This document shows, in pieces, positions 53,798 through 64,000 of a stretch of DNA of 64,000 nt. The stretch is from assembly GCA_038363925.1 (NCBI GenBank), contig JAQQWL010000002.1, positions 5,022,001-5,086,000 of the forward strand, read 5' to 3'. Each line of letters begins with the position of its first letter. Position 1 is the first letter of the stretch. Both the position numbers and the translations under genes were made by a program. Below the pieces are notes generated by a model. That model saw nothing but the letters and a program-made list of their open reading frames with translations. It did no database searches and had not been told where the DNA came from. Source of the stretch: Apiospora phragmitis. Its lineage: Eukaryota > Ascomycota > Sordariomycetes > Amphisphaeriales > Apiosporaceae.

Positions 53798-55610
53798 AAG
53801 TTTTTGCATTTTTTTTGCTTCTTTTTCCAGTTCAACTTTGCAGCTTACTTCGCAGCTTGGCTCAAGCTTGTGATAGTAGGTCGTACCAGACAGACACTTG
53901 GTGATTGATATAAATGTCTGAGCACGATTCGGTTCATCCCCTTTTTGACGACGCCCCCCACGTAGAGACAGACGTAGAGTGATGATTGCCAACGCGCATA
54001 AAGGAGCATTTGTTCCAGTAAAACGTACATATGTGGCACGTATTAAGCCTTACTGTTACTCCTTCCCCCCCTGGTCCATCATTTTTGAAGCATGTAATGG
54101 CCTTCAATGATATAATGGGCTGTGTAGTTAAACAGTGACCCGAGTGGAAGGAAACTCTAACGGAAGAAGATAAGCATAATACGCCTTATCCGCCAGCTCG
54201 GGTTCGTTCGTATCCCAATGCAACATACCTGCGTTCATTGCCAGGCAAGCAGCAAGTAGTATCTTCTCAATTGAGGCTGTCAAAGTAGGTGGGTAGTCAA
54301 TTGAAGCGTATCTGCTAGCTCCGAAGCAGTTGTGCGAGTAACGATGAGTGCTGGGAGCTTTTGGTGCTGTTGAGTGAGGCAACAAAGTATCAGAGTTCAT
54401 GGCATCTGGGGGTCCAGCAACGTTATTCTGTGGTTCGGTTTCCTCTCGGGTCGTATAAATGGAATAAACAGCAAGCCCGTCTAAAGTGAGAGGAGAGAGC
54501 TCTCAAAACCAGCAAACAATTGCCCTCAAGTTGCTCAGCAAACGACAAGTAGAACATGCGAAGCAAAATCTTGCCGCTGAAGCCTTTCGTAGTTGAGATT
54601 GTTGGGATGGACTCGGTTCGCTGGTAATTCTCTGGAGAAAAAATGGGGGTTTCAACACGACTACGGCTTCCAGCCCGACACACAGATGGGAGCAACACAC
54701 AAATATGCCACTCTATCTGCTTCGGCCAACCCACAATGTTCCATTGAACGAATTCCCCGAAAGAGAAGCCAATTGTTAGAGTTTTCCCTCCGATTTCTAA
54801 TACACAGTCAAAATGCATCTCCGAAAGCCCATTTCTCGTATCTTGACTCACATATCTCGCCCAAAGAATCCATAGCAATGGGCATCAGTACTGATCCTGA
54901 GGGTGAGTGCCCTGCCACACACTCTATCCTCACATTATGGAAACAGAGCCACCGGAAGAAGGCTGGTTCTCCCCTCTTCCCTCTCCTCTGATACAGGCCG
55001 TACCCAAACTCTATACTGCAAATATATATCTCCGGGCCTCGAACCAGGAAAACATCGCCAGTCTCTGGCTCATACCCTGCCTCGAGTGAAAAGCTAGAAA
55101 TGAAGAAAAAGCAGCATGGAATGATTGCTGCCTCACTTGAACTCTATCTAGATGGCCATCTCAGAAGGGGTTTTTCGTTTATTTGCTATATGTAAATTGA
55201 GCTCTGCTCTCCTCCTTTCCTGCTTCCGTTCTTATTATTCATACCTGTACTGTCTATTGCCGAGACTCAACACAGATACACCAATCTATATTGAGCTCCT
55301 CTCTCTTCACCCCGTCTTCCACACAGATCATTCAAGCATCACTTACTTGATCATCTACTTCTTCACAGAACCTTTTGGAAGACACTATATCCGCCACAGG
55401 ATAGAAGTAGTCAAGCCAACTTCAGTCCGAGGTCACTCTCTATAACACGGACTATACTCTCTCACAACCATCAACACCAAGCCCAAAGCCACTTATACGG
55501 CCAGAGACTTCATTCCAACTACTCCATACCACACATCTGCCCTATCTTCAAAGGACAGCAACACCAACCCAACCATCTTTCAACGTTCGCATAGCCAATC
55601 AATCAACACC
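53798..55610. other. Long intergenic region with 5' leader of RING gene
   Basis: 1.8 kb. ORFs at 54423-54991 lie on both strands without domain. From about 55200 the plus strand is CT/CA-rich to the ATG at 55611, typical of a long 5' UTR in filamentous fungi. Confidence 0.55.
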
Positions 55611-57707
55611 ATGGCTGCCAACAATAACATCCCCAAAGTCGAGTGGACAGCCTCGTTCGATGAAACCACTAATGAAATTGTCTACACACCTGTCGATGCC
55701 GAGCAGCCGGACCTCCAGACAGAGCAACACAAAGCCTCTCTAAAGCAGGAGGCATCATCGGCCCCCCCGCCCCCATGTCCGTCTCCAATGATTCCCGAAG
55801 AACTCGAGACCTGCCCCATCTGCCGAGAGGAGACAGACGTGCCAGACGATGAATTCGTCTCCTTGCCGTGTGACGGTGCCCACAGCGCCCACCCAGAGTG
55901 CTTCCAAAACTGGATCGAGTCTGAGAACGGGGGCCACGACAAGTGCCCCATGTGCCGCCAGAAGCTGTACCACAGCTGCGGGCACTTGCTGTCCGTCGAC
56001 CTCTTGGTGGCGGGGGCCACCATCCCCAAGGAAACCCTCCAGAACCCTTGCATGGTCGACTGCGCGGGTCCTGAATCGGAACAGGACGACGAGAGCGACG
56101 AAGAGGATGGCGAAGAGGTTACGTACGAGCAATCCCAGGACTTTTTCGCCCACCACTTCCGCAATGGGGCGGTCGCGGCTGCGAACCTCGTCTTTCGACA
56201 TCCGGACGGCTGGCTCGCCGACGAGGTCGAGGACGGGGCCCTCATCGCCCTGGCCGAGGGCCTGCTCCAAAGATTGGAACACCACATGCGTACTATCCTC
56301 GCGTGGCAGCAGAGCGATTGCGATATGATGCATGTCCGCCTCGATCACATCGAGCGGGATAGGCTGAGAATTTGGGACACCCGGGCCCGATGGAGCCGCG
56401 AGAGCGAAGCCTATCCGGAGGAGAGTTTGGGTAACCTGTCTGACGAGGTGCAATGGGCCTTGCAGGCAGTGTGGGAGGCACAGACGACCATCCTAGACTT
56501 CAACGGCGGGCGGCTCACCGAGCTGCACCAGGAACGAACCGACCTGGTGACCAGCCATCAGGATGCCGCCAACCGGCTAGCCCGGAGCTTTTATATGATG
56601 AACAACTGCATGCAGCGTCTCCGCAGATGGATCGCCATCGTCGAGGGTGATCTCGGTCGCTACCAGGAACGACCTTGGTGGGTGGCTAACGCCGCGAACG
56701 CGCGCCGCCTCGGCCGGACCTTCGAAGCATGGGAGATTTTCATGCTGCGCCAGCAGGCTCATCGCGACAGCCCCCGGCGCGGTCTCACACTTCATCAGAG
56801 GTTCCAGAATCTCTACTCTTGGCATCACCTGGAGGCAGTGCGGGCCGCCGCGGAAGAGGACGACAATGATTCCGTGGCCGCGATTTTCGGGGACGACGAC
56901 GCATATCAGCAGGATCCCGAGTTCGTCAATTACAACGACGAAGATGTTGTGGCAGATGCCGACGGCAACCACCATGTCGTCGGCGACGATGAAGAACTTC
57001 CTCCTCTTCCTCCACAGATCGACCACAACTGGAATGGCCCCGGTTTCTGGGAGGCCCAGCCAGTCGATGACGACGGCGAGCCAATAGAAGACTGGGCAGA
57101 CGCCATTGGTGTCGTACCACAGCACCGAGCCCATGACCACGATGCCACAGAGGACTCGGGCTACGGATCAGCCGATGAGGATGAGGATGAACATGAGTAT
57201 GAGCCCATCCAAGAGCCTCAGCCCGAACAAGATATGCACATCATCGAGGAGGGGATGGGCCGCATGGGCATCGACCTTGATCGTGCAGACCTAGACCTCT
57301 CTGCTATCCTAGGATCACCCCCACCCCCACCACCAGTAGCGGCCGCATCACTCTGTCCTCCCAATCGGCTGCCGTCCTGGGTACTCGTGGCCATCGCGAG
57401 GGCAGCCGAACTGGTGTTCCGAGGATACGGCGAGGAGGCACCACAACCATCGCCACCAGACGTGCCACTGGAAGCCGCACCAGCAGCTCTTCCCGACGTC
57501 GTCGAGGGCGGGTCGTCACAGGCCGACGAGGAAGAAGTCGTGGACAAGAACGAGACCGAGGACGAGGAAGTTTTCAAACCCGAGCCGCAGCCGTCGCAGC
57601 CGGAACAAGCTAAAAAGAAGAGGATCAACGAGCAGCTGAGTGGCGAGATGAGTACAGGCGGGAACAGGAGCGTCTCGAACGCCGGCGATGGGGGACCCAA
57701 GCTCTGA
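55611..57707 (+). CDS. RING-finger protein, probable E3 ubiquitin ligase
   Basis: 698 residues, no intron; ATG in ACACCATGG. The RING domain lies at about residues 68-122: CPICREE ... LPCDGAHSAHPECFQNWIES ... CPMCRQKLYH, a C3H2C3/RING-H2 pattern. Downstream is a long helical part (about 170-420) with YEQSQDFFAHHFRNG and WIAIVEGDLGRYQERPWW. Then come acidic low-complexity segments (DDDNDSVAAIFGDDDA; SADEDEDEHEYEP) and a Pro/Glu-rich end. RING-H2 proteins bring E2 enzymes to substrates. The target is unknown; the large acidic C-terminal half is presumably disordered. The frame is intact, although the GC content is as high as in the frame-shifted genes. Confidence 0.8.
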   Translation: MAANNNIPKVEWTASFDETTNEIVYTPVDAEQPDLQTEQHKASLKQEASSAPPPPCPSPMIPEELETCPICREETDVPDDEFVSLPCDGAHSAHPECFQNWIESENGGHDKCPMCRQKLYHSCGHLLSVDLLVAGATIPKETLQNPCMVDCAGPESEQDDESDEEDGEEVTYEQSQDFFAHHFRNGAVAAANLVFRHPDGWLADEVEDGALIALAEGLLQRLEHHMRTILAWQQSDCDMMHVRLDHIERDRLRIWDTRARWSRESEAYPEESLGNLSDEVQWALQAVWEAQTTILDFNGGRLTELHQERTDLVTSHQDAANRLARSFYMMNNCMQRLRRWIAIVEGDLGRYQERPWWVANAANARRLGRTFEAWEIFMLRQQAHRDSPRRGLTLHQRFQNLYSWHHLEAVRAAAEEDDNDSVAAIFGDDDAYQQDPEFVNYNDEDVVADADGNHHVVGDDEELPPLPPQIDHNWNGPGFWEAQPVDDDGEPIEDWADAIGVVPQHRAHDHDATEDSGYGSADEDEDEHEYEPIQEPQPEQDMHIIEEGMGRMGIDLDRADLDLSAILGSPPPPPPVAAASLCPPNRLPSWVLVAIARAAELVFRGYGEEAPQPSPPDVPLEAAPAALPDVVEGGSSQADEEEVVDKNETEDEEVFKPEPQPSQPEQAKKKRINEQLSGEMSTGGNRSVSNAGDGGPKL

Positions 57708-58822
57708 GAGCCTTGGATGTATGACGGATGAAATGGCGATGGTCCGAAGGAAACAGAATTGGATATACTTAGAATTTTGGTTATTCTCTGGGAGTTCAAT
57801 TGGAATGGGTAACTTCAATGTTGGAGCTGAGGGAGTGGCAAGCACCTTCCTGTACTTCATTGTGGGATGTAAGGTTACCGGCTCTGTTGCGCCTTCCACA
57901 TTACACACTACATACATTACTGCCTACTTTACAATACTCAGACACATCACACCAAATACTCTCTGGACAGCTTGGATATAGTCATTGACTGGTAGTTGAC
58001 AATGTAATCGTAGAATACCAATTGAGAAATGAAAAACGAGCTTCATTAAAGGGGGAGTGCGGGTCTTGCTCATTGCCCCGGCAGAGTCGGCTCAGAAGTG
58101 TACGGAGTACAGCGACGGAAAGAGTACAACATTTAACTTGGGCTATGCGGGTCGCACAACACACGGGACAACTCTACCTATGCAATTAGACTGGGAACAC
58201 CAAATCAAATGACATTTATGAACATAGAAGTACTGTAATGGAGTGTCTTGGTGTATAAAATGAATTGGAACCAGGTCCGCCAGACTAGTGTTTTCTATCT
58301 CCAAAGAAGCGGTGGCACGAGGCAACGTCATTGTGGCCCGGATGTATCCCCTCCATTAAAAGCTTGGACTCCACGGTGAAGCTGGAGCTGCGCAGAGTGA
58401 CTGGGGATAATTTTGATTTTCCATCTATTATAGACGATCAACCCACGGAAGAAGTAAGGGTAGATCGTATATGCTTAAGATGGGTGGGTAATGAATGGAG
58501 AGAAGAAATGAACGAAATGAGGAACAGCATACCGAATGTATCCGATGAACCCTGGGATACTTACCAACTCGGGCATCAACACACAGCAAGTCCAAGACGT
58601 CGAAAACGAGTGTTAAGTACCAGAAAGAACATGTCTTATATTGGTACCTGCATAGCAGCTTGTAAACACAGTAGCTTCGTCGAGAGATCTCGGAACACCA
58701 CAACGCCAAATACAGGAATGCCTCATCAATCGCCCAGCCCAACGCCATCCGGTTCATGCCTCGTTCAGTCGTATCATGTTTGCTCTTGGGCGAGGAGAAG
58801 TGTGAGCAAAATCGCCACCAAG
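57708..58822. other. Intergenic, convergent
   Basis: 1.1 kb. A 171-codon ORF at 58331-58846 on the plus strand overlaps the elongin C 3' end on the other strand and has no domain; I treat it as chance. Confidence 0.55.
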
Positions 58823-59456
58823 CTAGTCCCCACGGGGTCGGGATAGGTTCTTACTGTCGAGGCCCAAAAAGTCTGCAGCGACGAGGAGCTCGAGGCAGAG
58901 CTCGGCAGGGATGTCCATGTCTGGGACATCTTCCTTCTCGCAGTTCTTGTACCAGTAGTGGAAGTACTCGACGACCTTTTCCATTACTTGACCACTTGAA
59001 CAAGGCTGGCTGTCAGTGCAAAGTTCTTCGTGGACTCGTGGTGCAGGTAGGCAATGAATGGGAACGCAACAACATTTCTCAGATCAAGTGTAGTTGATGT
59101 CATGCGGTCCACGGTGAGTGGTCCCTCAGTAAGAACACAGCGAAATAATGTGGTTCATCAAGGAAGTGCGGAAAAGAGAGAGCCAGGACATCGAGGTCCC
59201 AAAGAATGAAATGGTGTGTGCCTTACCTGATCTCCTCAAAGTTGCATCGGCCGCTTAGACGTGCTTCTCGGAAGCTATCTAATTGCAGACTTACTTAGCC
59301 GAGATGCGACCTGAGAGAAAGGCACGGGAAAAGGTCCTCACTCTTCGAATCGATCATGCTCTTGATCATGGGACTGATGAGGACCGCCTCGCGCAAGACG
59401 ACAAACTCGAAGCCATCGTTGGAGATCAGAGTGACGTACTTGCTGATCTCGGCCAT
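58823..59456 (-). CDS. Elongin C (Skp1/BTB-POZ fold)
   Basis: Three exons, 59456-59342, 59278-59227 and 58994-58823; phases agree and give 112 residues, the usual length of elongin C. Exon 1 begins MAEISKYVTLISNDGFEFVV and continues LREAVLISPMIKSM, the first strand and helix of the fold. Exon 2 is SFREARLSGRCNFEEI. Exon 3 is VMEKVVEYFHYWYKN, then KEDVPDMDIPAELCLELLVA and ADFLGLD. Elongin C is an adaptor in cullin ubiquitin ligases and in elongin complexes. Introns: 63 bp (GTGAGG..TTAG) and 232 bp (GTAAGG..CAAG). The last residues after FLGLDS could be altered if a further GTAAGA donor there is used. No long ORF marks this gene, so simple ORF-based annotation would miss it. Confidence 0.88.
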
Positions 59457-60506
59457 CCTGGCTTGCTGAAGCAGAGTAGGTTATTGTGGTTGGCGAGAAG
59501 GAGGAAGAAGTGGAAGGCAAGGGCCTTTTGTTGGACGCGTCGGTTTTTGACTTGAATTTGTAGGGCAGAGATTTCTTTCGCGATTTGCTGACCGACCTTG
59601 GTTTGTGCTTGTGGTGCTTAGCCTGAATTGGGACTGCAAGCGCGCGCACGGCCCTTGCTGGTTCCTAGTGTCAATGGTGTCTAGAATGGATCGGTGACGG
59701 GATCGGGGAATTGAAGCTGAGCTGGCAGCAGGTTAGTAGGGAACTAGGCCGGGTCCGTAGCCTGGTTAGCAGCCTGGTCGAACTGGTGGACACTGGGGGG
59801 GGGGGGGGACAGGGAGATACAAGATAACACGGACCGGACAGCAATCTGTAACACACGCAGTGGAGAACAGCTGCTCACCAAGTGCCATAGGAACTGTGAG
59901 GGAACACTGGGAAACAGGCTATGATTGCCGGGGCCTAAGAAGTTAGCAGTAGCAGGGGAGGGAGATAGCGGGGACAGCTCTCTGCTCTGGCCCAGCCACC
60001 CTAAACTGCTGCGCTGCTACAGCCTCTCCAGTAGCCCGTTGCCCCGCCGACCCAGTCAAAGTTGGGCGTCGGCTCAGCCGCCAACCACATCCCATTAAAC
60101 CACTAAATCCATGCCTTGGAACGGCCAATGAAGCTGTTCGCTCCAAACAACAAGACGGAGTGCAATTCATCATCCCATCCCACATCCCACCATCCCATCA
60201 ATCTAAACCTTGTGTGCCTGTTGCCCTTCGATACAGCTAAACAACCTCTCCATTCGCCTCACTTCACGCCTCGCACTTTGCCCTCATCTTACTTACCCTC
60301 AAGACCTTTTCGACAAAGTCAATAAGAGAGTCTCACCCTTCATCCCAGCCAACTACCAACCACTAGAGAAAGAGAGAGACTTTCCACCTCGGGCGGGCCA
60401 GCATTCTCACCCACAAACCACCACCAACCACCAACCAGAATTGAGTCCTAGTCCGGTATCACTTTTTACTTACAAGTTCGACGTTCCTCAAAACGCGATC
60501 GCCGTT
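59457..60506. promoter_or_regulatory. Divergent promoter region with poly-G run
   Basis: 1.05 kb between elongin C (minus) and Rho4 (plus). It holds a G13 run at about 59796-59808 and a long CA/CT-rich 5' leader at 60150-60506. No gene. Confidence 0.6.
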
Positions 60507-61515
60507 ATGGCGCAGTACTCGAACCGCAATTCCTACTACGGCAACAGCTCGTCCATGGGCGAGAAGTACGACAATGGGCTGCAGCGCAAACCCACCGGCG
60601 CCCGCGAGCAGCGTAACACGCGATCCAGCGAAGGCACCGTCAGCACCACCATGAGCTCCTCGACCGGTAGGGAGTCGTCGGCGACCCATGTCACGGAAGC
60701 GCCCGCCTACTCCAAGAAGATTGTCGTCGTCGGCGACGGCGGTTGCGGCAAGACATGTTTATTGATCAGCTACAGCCAAGGCTACTTCCCCGAGGTGAGT
60801 TCAATTCTTTATTCCCGCCACCACCACCACCACCACCACCACCTTGCTAAACACGGAAACTAGAAATACGTGCCCACCGTCTTCGAGAACTACATCACAT
60901 ACCCCACACACCAGCGCACCGGTAAAACCGTCGAGCTGGCCCTCTGGGATACCGCCGGCCAAGAGGAGTACGACAGGTTGCGACCGCTGTCGTACCCCGA
61001 AACCGATCTTATCTTCGTCTGCTTCGCCATCGACTGCCCCAACTCTTTAGACAATGTATTAGACAAGGTATGTTTGCACCAAGCCTCCCTCCGAATCCAG
61101 GAAACATGATTGCTGACCAGCTCCACAGTGGTACCCCGAAGTCCTGCATTTCTGCCCCTACACACCCCTCGTACTGGTTGGCCTCAAGTCAGACCTACGG
61201 CACAAGAAGACGTGCGTGGAGATGCTCAAGACGCAAGGCCTGACGCCCGTGACGATGGACCAGGGTATGGCCGTCGCCAAGAAGATGAACGCCCAGTATA
61301 TGGAGTGTAGCAGTAAGGAGATGACGGGCGTGGACGAGATCTTCGAGAAGGCCATCGACACGGTTGTCTTTAATGACCGTCGCAACCTGGAGGCGGCCAT
61401 GCAACAAGCGTCCAGCGGCTCGTCACGTGGCACGAGTAGCGCGGGGCGAGAGAGCGGTGGCATACCCGGCGTCCGTGCTTTTAAGAAGAAGAGAAAGATG
61501 TGTAGGCCACTGTAA
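60507..61515 (+). CDS. rho4: Rho-family small GTPase, Rho4 type
   Basis: Three exons, 60507-60794, 60864-61067 and 61129-61515, all phase 0; 292 residues. An N-terminal extension of about 65 Ser/Thr-rich residues precedes the GTPase domain, as in fungal Rho4. The P-loop is [12 protein letters not shown] (Gly76-Thr83). The effector region is [13 protein letters not shown], switch II is [18 protein letters not shown] and the guanine-specificity motif is LVGLKSDLR. The Rho insert region follows. The C-terminus is [10 protein letters not shown]: a polybasic stretch and a CAAX box with Leu, so geranylgeranylation is expected. Rho4 controls septum formation and cell-wall integrity in hyphae. The first intron contains a (CAC)n run at 60820-60842. 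Confidence 0.93.
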
Positions 61516-63026
61516 AGCGCGCGCCGTCGATTGGCTTTGCAGCGCATACACCGCGATGCCGTGACACGAAGGGGTGCGTCCTGGGGGGGAAAGGCGCGGG
61601 CAACGCCCTACCACCGGACGACCGGAGGAGGGGTGGTAATGCCAACGACAAACAACTACACACGCACTATTCTTGCACGATATTTATTATTTGCCACGAC
61701 TTTTACTTTCACGACACACACTACCTAGGAGATCCCAGGGGACACATCCAAGCCGTTGTAAGAGGAAGACGAGGTGCTGTTAGGACGAAAAGAGCTTCCT
61801 GTATATGCTGCTCCCCCCACGCATCATAGATCTTCATCGCACCGGCGTTCCTCGAGTTTTTTTTTTCGATCTTTTTGTTTTTTCTCTGTTTGCGAAGGGG
61901 ATGGACGAGGAGGTACATGCATGGGACCCAGGAGAAACGAAAGGAGAATGATGAACGCGGAGCCGCTTGGCCACTTGGCTACACTGTGGCGTCTTGTATA
62001 AACCCCCGCCGCCAAAGGAGGTTTGCTGCTACGTACGTACGAACGACCCTGCTCTCTTAAATTCTCTCTCCAGTGAAGAAGAGAACAGAGAGGGGGAGAT
62101 GAGAGAATGGATTGGAACTTGAGAACACGAGTGTATTGATCATGGATGAAAGGTTTATTAGGGAGAAGAGGTGACCAGAGAAGGATATTTCCTTTTGTTG
62201 TAGTAGCTCTCATCATCAAGGATAGGGTAACTTGTTTCGCGTTTTTTTTCGGTTGCGGTTTTGGTGTTTTTGTTTCCTCTTTCTTGTTGATCCAAGACGC
62301 ATAAACAAAACACATCAGCATAGTGGTCCGGCTATATGGAATAAAAAAAACTATATAAATATTTCGCATTGCTCCCACACAGTCTCATTCGTATGATATC
62401 GTGACATGACTAAATGCTTGAGTAACTAGAGTAGCCAGCCAGACGGATGTGAATGCTAACCAGGAACAGATAGGATTGGTGGATTCGTCTATTTTGGTCT
62501 TCGTCTCCCCTTTCGCGAGGAACCTATAGTTCGGCTTGGGCTCCGGGTATCATCAAATGCTGCTTGCTCCTGCGAGCTCCACCTTGTCCCCATCCTTCCT
62601 TTCTGCCGATGACGCACTGTTGGACATGGGCATGTGTGCACCTCAAATCTACCTCCGTGATCTGCTGTTGCTCACGACGGCAAGACGCAGCAACCGCTCC
62701 TTCTTCTCGGAAACGATAGGGGAGAAGTAAAGCTGCTAACAATGCGTGTCGGCATTAGGAGCAGCAGCAGGAGAAGAAGCATATGGTACGATTGACGATG
62801 CACACAAATGCCACGCGCGGCGTGTTCGACAGTTGCATGTATCCATCTGCTGGCGTCCCAACATCTATTCGCAAGAGGGTTATGTACAGACAAAGTCAAG
62901 CCATTATTTCTCTTGATTGCATGGACTGCTTTCGGTTTACTCCTCTGGTACCTGCTCGTCGTTATTTGTCCCTTTCCCCTCCTGAGGTGTGTTGTCGTTT
63001 CAATCGTTTCATTTCGTTTCGTTTCT
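61516..63026. other. Long convergent intergenic region
   Basis: 1.5 kb between the ends of Rho4 and Dad1. Contains T-runs and short microsatellite-like stretches (TACGTACGTAC at 62031), no gene recognised. Confidence 0.55.
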
Positions 63027-63516
63027 TCAATCCCGATCCTCCTCCTTGACGTGGTCGCCCTCTCCTCCGCTGTCACCTTCTTCCTCCTTGTTGTTTTTGT
63101 GTTCGTCCTCCTCCCCCGTGGCTGCCGCCGTCGCCGGCTGTTCCGGCTCCTTGGCCATGACGCCCTCGAACTGCGACCACAGCGCCTCGACCGAGGAGAA
63201 CTCGTGGCCCACGGCGATGACGGCCTCGAGGGAGCGGTTGAGCTTGTTGATGTTGGCTAAGACGTGCTCGAAGTTCTGTTTGGTTGAGTTTGGGGGGCAT
63301 TGGTCAGTTTGAGGTCTTCTCGCGCACACTCATATACACATACTCTCTCTTTTGGAGAGTTGAGTTGGAGAAACAATTGGTTTGCTTGGGGGCAGGAGAA
63401 GAAGAAAGAAAACATACCATGGCGATCTCGCCGATCAGGAGCTCGCGCTGCTGCTCGAAGAAGGTCTTTTCGCGCGCCATGCCTATCGAGGATGTCGGGC
63501 GCTGGTTCGTGGACAT
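63027..63516 (-). CDS. DAD1: DASH complex subunit Dad1
   Basis: Exon 1 is 63516-63418 (donor GTATGT) and exon 2 is 63275-63027 (acceptor AACAG), phase 0; 115 residues. The join gives [21 protein letters not shown], and the rest continues [20 protein letters not shown] and [13 protein letters not shown], the helical core of Dad1. The tail (about 35 residues) is acidic and low-complexity ([19 protein letters not shown]). The DASH/Dam1 ring couples kinetochores to spindle microtubules in fungi; it has no animal homologue. Small split gene, intact. Confidence 0.92.
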
Positions 63517-64000
63517 GATGATGGCGGCGGTGTGTTTGGTGTGTCCTGTTTGCGCGTGGTGGTGTAGTCTCGGAACCCGACGCGCGCGCGCTTTCGCTTT
63601 AGTGGTTTGCTTGTCCTTGCTTTCTTGGTGGGGTTGAACTTTCCCGCTCGCCTTGCAGTGGTCGGGTGCTACTCAACCACTACTAGAGCAGGTTACTGTA
63701 GTGCTCTCGGCTGGTAGCGAGAGCGGGCAGTGCCTCTGGTCTGGAGTTGAATAGAGTGCGGGGTCGCCTTCATTTCATTTCCTCGTCCCGTCCTTCCCAG
63801 TGGGTGCAGGTGGGATGGAAAGAATTGATCAATCTTGCCGGACCGAGCTGCCCAGATAGATAGATCAGATCCACACGAGATGCTAGGATGGTAAGTACTG
63901 TTTATTTTGACGACATGAGTGCCCCTCCATCGCGGAGTTATTTTGAGAAGCTTTTCCAGGTTGTTATGTCTTCAATTCTGTTTATCGGGTGCCAAGCGTC
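63517..64000. other. Right edge, Dad1 upstream region
   Basis: 484 bp with Dad1 promoter; no other supported feature before the window ends. Confidence 0.55.

Noticed and set aside
58331..58846. 171-codon plus-strand ORF
   Set aside because: Overlaps the elongin C last exon on the other strand and lacks any domain.
61516..63026. Several 60-180-codon ORFs on both strands
   Set aside because: Overlapping chance frames in a convergent 3' region, rich in simple sequence, no motif.

Overview
This 64 kb window is nuclear DNA of a filamentous ascomycete, most likely a Sordariomycete. The genes are compact, with introns of about 40-240 bp that have GT..AG ends and CTAAC-type branch sites. Recognisable families are fungal: Zn2Cys6 regulator, HET and PigL_N/ankyrin proteins, DASH subunit Dad1, Rho4. 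Both tRNA genes carry short introns after position 37. Two AT-rich blocks carry the C-to-T / G-to-A signature of repeat-induced point mutation (RIP).

Layout. The left arm (0-15 kb) is gene-rich: ORC6, an SSP120-like EF-hand protein, a secreted metalloprotease-like protein, a Zn2Cys6 transcription factor, a GNAT acetyltransferase, a DUF7726-type protein, a HAD hydrolase and a membrane protein. The middle (about 15-42.5 kb) is an accessory island. It holds a decayed HET gene, a large PigL_N/ankyrin gene split by two RIP-mutated pogo/Fot1-type transposons, a small zinc-finger gene, an MFS transporter, a 5'-truncated LINE, a decayed pyranose 2-oxidase, a small hydrophilic protein, tRNA-Tyr, a HET relic, a KP4-like secreted protein and an AAA-ATPase relic. 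The right arm (42.9-64 kb) is housekeeping: a membrane-anchored amidohydrolase, ZPR1, an Rpr2/Snm1-type RNase P/MRP subunit, an alpha/beta hydrolase, lariat-debranching enzyme Dbr1, tRNA-Gln, a RING protein, elongin C, Rho4 and Dad1.

Two points matter to a user. First, removing both transposons with one copy of each TA target duplication restores a single frame across the PigL_N/ankyrin gene (1054 codons plus stop, apart from two RIP-type stops); this is the most interesting structure here. Second, at least ten single-base frameshifts break six otherwise well-conserved genes, mostly in G/C runs. That pattern suggests assembly indels, so the uninterrupted ORFs understate several proteins.

I found no CRISPR array, rRNA gene or secondary-metabolite core enzyme. 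The island is rich in HET/NLR-type self/non-self recognition genes in various stages of decay.
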